Shown piece by piece: positions 14,501 through 21,124 of a stretch of DNA of 64,000 nt. Numbering within the stretch: position 1 is the first letter of the stretch; the number at the start of each line of letters is the position of its first letter. Source of the DNA: Asterias rubens (taxonomy: Eukaryota; Echinodermata; Asteroidea; Forcipulatida; Asteriidae). A program made the position numbers and the translations under genes. The stretch lies in NCBI RefSeq assembly GCF_902459465.1, contig NC_047062.1, positions 33,761,922 through 33,825,921 on the forward strand. Reading direction: 5' to 3'. A model generated the notes under the pieces. The model was not told the origin of the DNA, made no database searches, and saw only the letters and a program-made list of their open reading frames with translations.

Positions 14501-17500
14501 TACTTCCCCCGTTGTCTCAGAAGATGGTTGGGTAGTTGGTAAACGATGGAACTCTTCCCTGAAAATATCTTTCAGATTGGAGTTGAACTCGATTCTTGCA
14601 TCTTGGTTACATCCTAGGAGAAAATCATTCATTGCAAGATACTATCTGGTCATTTATCAAATATTGTAAAACAATTATCACAAGAATACCTTTATGAAGT
14701 CACAGTTCTATAGATGTAATGGTACTTTATGTCTCTTCTGCTTTCATTGTTATGGTATGCAAGCAGGAATTTGAGTTTTTAGTATGAGTTTGATACATGC
14801 TTATACTTCACACAGGGCAACAACGGCGATTGCCTCCGTGCCCCCTGGATGTTGCCTTGGTGCGCCCTGTTTGGGTCATGGTTTTCATTTTAATTGGCTG
14901 TGATGTATTGATAATGTCCTCTCATTACCAGGCAAGTTTGGAAGTCGAGAGCAGGCCTGATACTTCACAGGGCAACCACAGCGATTGCCTCCATGCCCCC
15001 TGGTCAATGCCTTGGTGCCCTGTTTGGGTCATGGTTTTCATTTTAATTGGCTGTGATGTATTGATAATGTCCTCTCATTACCAGGCAAGTTTGGAAGTCG
15101 AGAGCAGGCCTGATACTTCACAGGGCAACCACGGCGATTGCCTCCATGCCCCCTGGTCAATGCCTTGGTGCCCTGTTTGGGTCATGGTTTTCATTTTAAT
15201 TGGCTGTGATGTATTGATAATGTCCTCTCATTACCAGGCAAGTTTGGAAGTCGAGAGCAGGCCTGTTACTTCACGGAGGCAACGAAGGCGATTGCCTCCA
15301 TGCCCCCTGGTCAATGCCTTGGTGCCCTTAAAATGCTCAATTTACAATTTCACTAATGACAAAATTCCTTGGTGCCCTTGATCTTTCAAAAACGAAGCAT
15401 GCAGGCCCTGCAAGAGGGTCATGAACAGTGTTCTAGAATTAAACCATATCTAGAGCATGACTTTGATTTTCACTCAGGTTTATGTTGAAATTCCTTGAAA
15501 ACCTGAGTACAGTGCTTTGAAAAGCATCCATTAGACAAAACTGCCTTTTATTTATGATGATTGAGAACTTGCATCATTTAAAAAGGACTAAGTTTCAATT
15601 ATTTCATACCTTTGGTTTCTGTAGGGAGCTCTGTATTTGGGAGAAAAGTAGCTGTAATAGAAAGTGGGAACACACATCAGGTTAAACATATCAAATAGAA
15701 ACATCTTAAGCATAGAAAAGGTGTATTTCTTTTGTAGGACAGTTATAAGTTGAAATGCAATTATAGCTACAAGTATATAATACCAAATTGTGTTTAAGGC
15801 AATCAATTTTACATTGTACCAAGCGACCACCTTGTGAAGCTTGCTATTAATTAGGTAATCCTGTTTGTGGATTTTGTCATACAACAAGTATGCTCAGTTT
15901 AATTAAATTGATTGCTGTAATGGAAACACATTTGGGCATAGGGGTCCAAATGCCATTCCTTGACTTCACAACATTTTAGGTGAAAGTGTTTCTCTGTAGG
16001 ATTGTCCCATATTACCCACCCTTAGTTTAAAAATACACCTTCCTTCAGAAAACCCCCCAGAAGAAATTGGTTTTACCTAAGTTGGGCTGAGGGACGAATT
16101 CCCCATCACATGATGGTAGAGGTGAATTAGCTTTAGATCCTTGCTTGACTGAAGATCCAGGTATCGGTTTGCCATCCTCTGCTACACACCAGCAATATCC
16201 AAAGGATTGATGACATTGAATCTTAGAGAAACTTCCATCATCTTCACATTGTGGAACAAACACTCCTTCTGTTGAGGTTTGAGCTTGTATCCGACTTGCA
16301 GCTTGCTCAGCTTGGCATTTTGACAGTTCTTCAATATACAAAACGAAACAGTTTTGTGGGGGTTAGGTTATTGTAGTGGTGTATTTATTACTATAAAATG
16401 AAGACGATCAAAAGATTATTGCTTCCAGTAACACAATCAGTTTCAGAATCATAACGGGTAATATTGTTCATTGATACAAACACTTTCTTACTAAAAACCA
16501 TTGACAAAATCAGTGAAAACCATTGACGAAATCAGTGAAAACCGTTGACGAAATCAGTGAAATCCATTGACGAAATCATTGATTCATTTCCTCTTAATTA
16601 TAGTCTTGGATAAGGTCTTTGATGCAATAGATCTTTTAAATGATCTATTTAGGTCTAAATTGGTAACATAATAATCCCAATACTGCTGATGTAATGGTAT
16701 ATTCTGAGTTATTGTTTGAAAATATTTGAATTGGACATACCTTCACATTCGCCTTTATGTTGAATTTGGACTGAATTTCCCAGACACCTTGCTCTCCTTA
16801 TTTCACACCGTGAATTATAAGTTTGTCCGTCATTTCCACAAACTGGTCTGGTTTTCTCCCTCGAGCAATCTGTGTTGCAGTTTCGTTCCCGACTTGTCAA
16901 TTCATATGTCAATGGAAACTGAATGGAGTTAAAGGTGTAAACAAAATCATTTATCAATACTAACCTGATTCAAAATCATTTATCAATACTAACCTGATTC
17001 AAAATCATTTATCAATACTAACCTGATTAAAAATCATTTATCAATACTAACCTGATTAAAAATCATTTATCAATACTAACCTGATTAAAAATCATTCAAA
17101 TTTGCAACTCATATTCAGCAATAACCATAACTTGTTTATATCGAATCACCCCAAATAATGTTAAAGGTTTAACACTGATGACTATTTCTAAAAGTTGTTT
17201 GTATTTTGACAATGACAAACTCAAGCCTGATACTTCTTTGAGGCAACGAAGGCGATTGACTCCTTCATTCCCCTTAGTCATTGCCTTGGTGCCCTTGAAA
17301 TGCTCAAGTAAAAATTTACAATTTCAAAAACGAAACATACATGCAAACTATACAGGAATCAAATATTGTTTGAGAAGAACTAAATAAAAATCATGGTTGG
17401 AATTGGAATGAATCAATGACTACCGCCCCCCCCCCCCCCAACTAGATTGGTGCGCCAATAAATTCCAAAACGAAACAATTACTTTTATTTCTTGTTTGTA

Positions 17501-20500
17501 TATCTGATAGGGGTATGTGAATTGTGGTGGATTCAGCGGCCTACAAATGGCAAGGTTGGGGTACGATAGAAACTTGATGCTGGAACAAGATAGCTGGTTG
17601 AATGTTTTCATTTGCGATTAAAATGGGTCAGCTTCCAGACATAGAAAGATATTACATTATATACTGCAGTAGAGTACAGTCAGAATTGTCATTAAGGTTT
17701 AAGGGTCCTTTATATCGCACTGGATTGCCTCAGGTGGTTCTCTAGGTCACTTCTCATTTTGTTTACTCACTCGTATTGTTTCCAACACTCTTTATACCTT
17801 CAGCATACAATACTGAGTCTAAAGGCACAACCGCTCTCACAACTTTGAAATTGAACTCACTCAAAGTTTACTTTAAAGATTACGATCAACAAAGGTATTT
17901 AATCTTGAAACTTCTAAATGTGTGATAAGTGCGACTTAATCGGAGTTATTAAATTACTTGGATCTTAAAAGGCTGGTGAACTGTTTGAATAAGATTTACA
18001 TTTCTTTACGAAGCAAACAAGTAGCCATACAGGGGCACAAGGTCTGATTTAATTGTCAACGGTATTTTGTAGATACTTTAAAATAGTTGTAAATATAAAT
18101 TCAGTTTTCCAACATCTATGATCAGACGCACTGAAGGTTCTTAATCTGTTTTATGTACAAATTTGCCCTTGTTTTATGCAATATTGTTTATTACTAAAAA
18201 ATAAATAAAAGAAATAAGATGCACTTGATGAGGAATCCTTCAATAATGTGCGAGCGTTTAAGCTTTAAGAGCATGATTGATTGACCGTCCAAAAAGCTCC
18301 TAAAATCGTGAATATCAGGAGAGTTGAATTGAAATTACCTAAGGGGGGATACAAAAAGAAGTGTAAACGCTGACTAAACTAAATGTTTGGGTTGTGTTTT
18401 TCTGACACGTTACTGACGGATCTGTTTCTCAGATTGTATATTCAAATTTTTTAACGGAATGTTTTTCCAGCTTGGACATAATCGCTCCAGATTTCCAGCA
18501 GAACGGTTCCAAAAACAAATGTCTTGAAGGTTTGAGTGTGGTGTTTCTGTCGTCAAATTAAGCTCCCGTAGCTCAGCCAATCGGTTGCAACAAAATGGTT
18601 TGCAGGTGAAATATTTACAACACGGAATATACGTTTGCAACCATTTTTTTCGTCGTGTATGTTTAAAGGTCAATATTTTAGTGCAATTCAATTGATTTTT
18701 GGAAATATGCCCATAAAGTATGGTAAAATGTGCTTTCAAAAGTGAGTGTCCTTGTTTTTGCCCCACTTTGGAAAAGGCCTTCAACGCATGAGGCACACAT
18801 TGCAATAATATGGGTCTCTCCCTTCCTGTGTCCTCTTAAAGATCGCTCGGCGGAAAGGAAAACCGAAATTTGTTTTTTAATTAAAAAAAAACGTGTATAA
18901 TTTTGTGAAGCCTTATTGATCGATCGTATAACCATAAATAGGACATAAATACAATAATGGACGTGATTTAACATCTTTAGATAGTTACAATCTTATTATT
19001 TGCATACTCTCCAAAGTAAAATGAAGAATAACGTTGTGACTAACTAAAGCAACACTTCCGTTAACCGTCAACTTATATTAGAATGAACAAGATCTTAAAG
19101 TTTGCATACCCATGTCTCACTCGAAAAATGCTCGAAACAAGTTAAGAAGGACATTGTGATAAGAATAAATATCTCGATGTAACCTGATTGTGTGCTTTTG
19201 TACATTAAAACCCTTGGGTGCATATACCACCAATGGTGCATGCCTTGCATAAACTATTTCACAGATTCTACTTTTGGTTATTTGATTATTCGATTGGTTG
19301 GAAACTAACTGCCACGTGGTGTGCGAACCAATTTCTACAAAGTGCCACTATCCTGTGTTCTCCTTCTTAGCCTTTTGATGTGTGCTATTATTAAGGATGA
19401 AACCTTGGGTTATTAAGTTTAGCTTGATGTAGTACGACCATTGACTAGATCATCAATCAATCAATGCTTTTGTTTAGAGGGAGGGAGAGAAAAAAGGAAT
19501 GTTGTTATCAAATGGGGCGTTTGAGGCCAACATGAAAGGGTGAATTGGAACACCCTGGCAACATGCTGCTGTGTAGGAGTGCACCCCAGCCCGTGTGTTG
19601 ACCACTTTAATTCTTTCTTGTTTATTTGAACTGTTTTGGAGGATGATTGGGGAGTCTCGAAGCATTGATATCAGCAGTGAGTGAAAGTTGATCGTCATCG
19701 ACAAGCACTCTGATTTGAAAGAGTTAGCCCTTTCCACACGACATCACTTTAATTGGGGTCCCTTGCTTAATAATATTTTACAAGGGAACTATAGGACAGT
19801 AACAAACTGTTTGTCCATTAACATGAGGTACACACCATTGTACAACCATGCTACAACCGTGCTACAATTAAACATGGGACCCTTCATAACTCTCGTGTGA
19901 AAGGGGCCTCAAATGTCTTGAAAATATCACGTTAAAGGTCGTGGTCTACTGGTCGTGTCACACACAGTGTGTAACGGCAGGGGACGATTAGCAATAATAA
20001 ATGTTATAGATCATTAGGAATTCTTGTTGGACATGCTGGGCTAGTCTAGGTACACACAATGGTAGCTACCACCAGGCCAGGCGGCGTGCACACTGCCGGT
20101 CGATGAGCAATGGCCCAGCTATGTCAGACGTCTTGCTCACGGTAAAACGACTTGTTTGGCTTCTACAAAGAAACCGTGGATTATATGAAGAGCCATCCAA
20201 ACCTAGTCAAAATGGCTCGGCTGTGGTTTTATTTTATTTTTAATTCAGAGTTTATGAGTGTTTGAAAAGAATATTTTCCTCGGTAACCCTTATGCAAAGC
20301 CCGTATATGGAGCTCCATAAGGACCCACTGTACCTAGTTCACCGATGCAAGAGTTAGTTGGGTATAATAGTTGCAAGCCTGTTAGGGTGACGCCAACACC
20401 CAAAGTGAGAAAATACCACTGGAATGTTGAGAACTAATCTGCAAGTACTGTATATGACGACGACGCATCATTGTACGTTATGCAGTGACCTGCATAATCT

Positions 20501-21124
20501 TGTTGTGACTTTCTATTTATTAAAGTCAGAAGGCTTACGTATTATTGCAGCCACTTTGACAAGCACAAAACAATCATAGTTCCTTTTGAAATGAGCGACT
20601 TGCAATCCCATGTACAGTGTGGAACTATTCAGTAGTTGCTAAACACGAATCACCTGTTCCTGGATTAAGTGTTGGGCGTAATTCAAAGTAGGGAGCCTAC
20701 TACTGTAAAACCCGTACCATCTACACCAACTAAAATCATTATTGGATTTGTTATAGTCCCATCCTAGGCTTGGCTTAAGCTATAACTCATATGATCATCT
20801 CCTTAGAAAAGCATCTTTACTTTAATCATAGATTAACATTTCTCAAATTAATCAGAAAGTAAATCAGTTTAGTTCAATTCAATTAGAGAGGTATCTTACT
20901 GTCGTCATAAATGCTGATCGCAAAGTTTGACAATGAAGAAATGGGAGAGTTTATTTGATTCCTGTTTTAAAATGGAAGGAAAATAAGTAGGAATAGATAC
21001 CAATATATAACGGGAACATTTTTAATTTGAGTGTGTAGAAACTCACCCTTGTAGCCAACGATTGCTGAAAATGAGCCACAAACAAAACCAGGGTAATTCT
21101 GACAAACAGTCTTGCAGTAGCCAT
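2514..21124 (-). CDS. SMOC-like: SMOC-like secreted modular calcium-binding protein (gene, 11 exons identified)
   Basis: The product should be a secreted matricellular protein. The SMOC/Pentagone family binds heparan sulfate and modulates BMP signalling; that role is family knowledge. Reading the minus strand, I joined 21047-21124, 16741-16918, 16077-16328, 15610-15651, 14275-14613, 12281-12325, 11674-11745, 10814-11083, 7026-7116, 3752-3972 and 2514-2552. Every junction is GT-AG and the phases agree throughout, giving 1627 coding bases (about 542 residues) before the last exon. The order is signal peptide, Kazal (6 Cys), thyroglobulin-1 (CWCV), EC domain with two EF-hands, linker, second thyroglobulin-1 (CWCV, then VDTGRPIPGTST), and second EC domain. 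Vertebrate SMOC has only the last EC, so the middle one is unusual. The final exon is uncertain. Confidence 0.88.
2860..3010 (+). repeat. tRNA-derived SINE copy
   Basis: An A-box-like GGTCTAGTAGTAAGACATT and a box-B-like GTCATGGGTTCTAATC are followed by the tail seen at 1.2 kb (CAAGTAAT, ttcacaggactc-ggaaagcac). It lies in the intron between SMOC-like exons 11 and 10. Confidence 0.55.
3752..3972 (-). CDS. SMOC-like: SMOC-like exon 10: second EC domain, EF-hand pair
   Basis: 221 bp, phase 2 in and phase 1 out, flanked by tttttag and gtaagt. EF-hand 1 loop is DVSGNNLLERRE and EF-hand 2 is DEDDNLDISMGE, with Cys at KKC, YC and TC. The first loop has Ser and Asn at positions 3 and 5, so its calcium affinity may be lower. 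The segment RLARWKFQQLD aligns with EWKFTELD in the first EC domain. Confidence 0.87.
4080..4290 (-). repeat. tRNA-derived SINE copy, minus orientation
   Basis: Reverse-complement copy of the same family. It shows ttgaacccacaacccttgca (box B inverse), gtcttaccattagatcatc (box A inverse), and a tail ending tttggttttacccttatac. It is intronic in the SMOC-like gene. Confidence 0.55.
4740..4880 (-). repeat. Dispersed GGGCACC/GGCAACC repeat, copy 2 of 6
   Basis: Shared core: a GGCAA-CGATTGCCTCC segment, then CCTTGGTGCCCTTGAAATGCTC and ATTTACAATTTC. Other copies are near 1605-1700, 9130-9260, 10600-10710, 14800-15385 and 17222-17335, on both strands. All six lie within the SMOC-like gene. Confidence 0.7.
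4823..5259. repeat. 109-bp tandem repeat, four copies
   Basis: The unit starts caatgactagggggcatcaa and recurs at 4823, 4932, 5041 and 5150, an exact 109 bp period with only a few substitutions (tatac/tattc, cgata/tgata). It has grown from the dispersed repeat listed at 4740-4880. It is intronic in the SMOC-like gene. Confidence 0.9.
5385..5500 (+). repeat. tRNA-derived SINE fragment
   Basis: An A-box-like TGATCTAGTGATTAGACACT and box B GGTCATGGGTTGGAATCCCA are followed by a short tail (ttttttgcacaaagcttagga). It belongs to the same family as the copy at 2.9 kb. Confidence 0.5.
5840..6050. mobile_element. MITE with TTTCACACGAGA-type ends, copy A
   Basis: The left end reads attcacacggcag-caattt with ggggttccttgctta. 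The right end reads tagcaagggacccttgct and then tctcgtgtgaaaggggc. The ends are inverted relative to each other. A second copy is at 19724-19908. Confidence 0.55.
6767..6988. mobile_element. MITE with about 65-bp terminal inverted repeats
   Basis: The left arm starts agactccttgcacaacacgc and the right arm ends gcgtgttgtgcatagagtct. The arms stay complementary through the cctccattttggtgtcaaaaca region. It lies in the intron between exons 9 and 10, about 33 bp from the exon 9 donor. A half copy occurs at 40735-40800. Confidence 0.75.
7026..7116 (-). CDS. SMOC-like: SMOC-like exon 9: first half of second EC domain
   Basis: 91 bp, phase 1 in and phase 2 out, flanked by ttctag and gtaag. It encodes ECEGRKKEEFFEILLDRFAA and then MSLEDSVAD. 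This matches the leading Cys plus amphipathic helix of SMOC EC domains (pattern CPEGKKxEFxxxLLD). The domain is split here, whereas the first EC domain is in a single exon. Confidence 0.82.
7117..10813 (-). other. SMOC-like intron 8 (between exons 8 and 9)
   Basis: No additional exon was recognised. It holds the 75-bp duplication, two degraded copies of the dispersed repeat (near 9130-9260 and 10600-10710) and a short direct repeat of atgaagaatggatgttaaag (about 10508 and 10557). The remainder is unremarkable AT-rich DNA. Confidence 0.6.
7658..7807. repeat. 75-bp tandem duplication
   Basis: The segment starting gttggtttgtaacgacatac is repeated immediately, at 7658 and 7733. The visible difference is one base (tcccg versus tcctg). 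The near identity implies a recent event. Confidence 0.9.
10814..11083 (-). CDS. SMOC-like: SMOC-like exon 8: second thyroglobulin type-1 domain
   Basis: 270 bp, phase 1 to phase 1, flanked by actag and gtacgt. Six cysteines include YCWCV, followed by VDTGRPIPGTST. That string closely resembles TY2 of vertebrate SMOC1/2 (VDTGRPLPGTST) and helps separate SMOC from testican. Confidence 0.9.
11215..11430 (+). repeat. tRNA-derived SINE, degraded
   Basis: GTCATGGCCAAGTAGTTTAGAG resembles box A, and GATGAGTTCGAATCCCATAT is a box B. It is followed by the body shared with 11866-12140 (gctgtattaatactccac, ggagctgaga). Confidence 0.55.
11430..11575. mobile_element. Palindromic MITE rich in TTAGGACT/AGTCCTAA
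   Basis: Repeated gttaggact and aggactcgtcctaagt blocks lie between tgatttttcaatgagttagg and a tttgtgtgaaatgg end. It is the same family as the inner element at 40214-40350. Confidence 0.5.
11674..11745 (-). CDS. SMOC-like: SMOC-like exon 7: 72-bp linker exon
   Basis: Encodes (E)THLPIGSNPVTPQPSGATA and a few more residues, phase 1 to phase 1, flanked by gaccag and gtgcgt. It is a Pro/Thr/Ser-rich linker leading into TY2. Support comes from the splice sites and phase only. Confidence 0.65.
11866..12145 (+). repeat. tRNA-derived SINE of the ACTTGTGT type
   Basis: Box A region: GTTGTGGCCAAGCAGATAAG. Box B is GTGGGTTCAGGAGCC. The body is acacttgtgttcctaagcaa-gac, then cttctctccacccaggag, then gctgtgtactccccatggagctgagatg. 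Longer relatives occur at 41815-42150, 46480-46580, 39530-39650 and 60850-60940. Confidence 0.65.
12281..12325 (-). CDS. SMOC-like: SMOC-like exon 6: 45-bp linker exon
   Basis: Encodes (N)EQPEDPTADGNSQE, phase 1 to phase 1, flanked by actcag and gtatgt. It is an acidic, disordered linker after the first EC domain. It was found by phase matching and has no independent domain support. Confidence 0.65.
12326..14274 (-). other. SMOC-like intron 5 (between exons 5 and 6)
   Basis: About 1.9 kb without tandem repeats, recognisable transposon ends or exon-like segments. Nothing further was seen. Confidence 0.5.
14275..14613 (-). CDS. SMOC-like: SMOC-like exon 5: first (extra) EC domain with two EF-hands
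   Basis: 339 bp, phase 1 to phase 1, acceptor tcctag and donor gtgagt. It encodes a whole SPARC/SMOC-type EC domain in one exon, with four cysteines (GC, KKC, HC, FC). EF-hand 1 loop is DSNVDMELDRKE and EF-hand 2 is DLDKDGRIAKTE; both keep acidic ligands at positions 1, 3, 5 and 12. IVKPKKCAKTF is very close to the KAKPKKCARRF segment of vertebrate SMOC EC. It lies between the two TY domains, where vertebrate SMOC has a non-EF-hand region. Confidence 0.88.
14800..15385. repeat. About 153-bp tandem repeat, roughly 3.5 copies
   Basis: ttgggtcatggttttcattt recurs at about 14871, 15023 and 15177. Each unit begins with the dispersed-repeat core (gcgattgcctccatgccccc). The period is near a multiple of three, so a 194-codon plus-strand ORF runs through it; I regard that as a by-product. 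It is intronic in the SMOC-like gene. Confidence 0.85.
15610..15651 (-). CDS. SMOC-like: SMOC-like exon 4: 42-bp linker exon
   Basis: A micro-exon encoding ATFLPNTELPTETK, flanked by ttacag and gtatga. It is phase 1 on both sides, so it could be skipped without a frameshift. It joins TY1 to the first EC domain and is rich in Thr and Pro, as linkers are. It is too short for ORF calling and was found by phase matching. Confidence 0.7.
16077..16328 (-). CDS. SMOC-like: SMOC-like exon 3: first thyroglobulin type-1 domain
   Basis: 252 bp, phase 1 to phase 1. Six cysteines are in thyroglobulin-1 order, with QCHQSFGYCWCVAEDGKPIP as the core. GVFVPQC and GKPIPGSSV resemble the first TY domain of vertebrate SMOC1/2. 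The donor gtaaaa is slightly weak. Confidence 0.9.
16493..16583. repeat. 22-bp tandem repeat, four copies
   Basis: The unit aaccattgacgaaatcagtg plus two bases is repeated with small changes, in the intron between exons 2 and 3. Confidence 0.85.
16741..16918 (-). CDS. SMOC-like: SMOC-like exon 2: Kazal/follistatin-type domain
   Basis: 59 codons plus one base, phase 0 in and phase 1 out, flanked by attcag and gtatgt. It carries six cysteines in Kazal order, with the signature PVCGNDGQTYNSRC and a closing GEC. A Kazal module is the first domain of SMOC proteins. Confidence 0.9.
16943..17096. repeat. 29-bp tandem repeat, over five copies, next to an exon acceptor
   Basis: aaaatcatttatcaatacta with acctgattc repeats every 29 bp, starting 25 bp upstream (in transcript sense) of SMOC-like exon 2. 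On the transcribed strand every unit contains aatcag|gttagt, which resembles both an acceptor and a donor. Confidence 0.9.
17222..17335 (+). repeat. Dispersed GGCAACG/GGTGCCC repeat copy
   Basis: Reads gaggcaacgaaggcgattga, then ccttggtgcccttgaaatgc and aatttacaatttcaaaaacg. It is a single, non-tandem copy of the family that makes the 109 and 153 bp arrays. Confidence 0.7.
18410..18860 (-). pseudogene. Decayed C2H2 zinc-finger gene fragment
   Basis: An open minus-strand frame of 131 codons in SMOC-like intron 1 has fragments that fit the finger-linker rhythm. RSLRGHRKGETHIIAMCASC (in an overlapping frame) resembles the end of a finger plus a TGEKP-type linker. HTRRKKWLQTYIPCCKYFTC resembles a finger start, and NRSAGNLERLC resembles a finger helix. 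No single frame keeps complete C-x2-C...H-x3-H units, so it is probably dead. Recognition is by eye only and is moderate. Confidence 0.4.
19724..19908. mobile_element. MITE with TTTCACACGAGA-type ends, copy B
   Basis: Starts gccctttccacacgacatca with ggggtcccttgcttaata and ends catgggacccttcataactc-tcgtgtgaaaggggc. Copy A is at 5840-6050. Confidence 0.6.
19909..21046 (-). other. Start of SMOC-like intron 1
   Basis: The 1.1 kb after exon 1 contains no recognised repeat or exon. First introns often carry enhancers, but no motif here is strong enough to name. Confidence 0.4.
21047..21124 (-). CDS. SMOC-like: SMOC-like exon 1: start codon and signal peptide
   Basis: 26 codons starting MATARLFVRITLVLFVAHFQ. 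A basic start followed by a hydrophobic core and a small-residue end (SLA) makes a typical signal peptide. The donor gtgagt follows directly and the exon ends in phase 0, which matches exon 2. This ATG is the only sensible start because exon 2 already begins inside the mature protein. Confidence 0.85.

Noticed and set aside
14797-15381. 194-codon plus-strand ORF
   Set aside because: It is produced by the roughly 153-bp tandem repeat, whose period is near a multiple of three. It is antisense to and intronic in the SMOC-like gene and has no domain.
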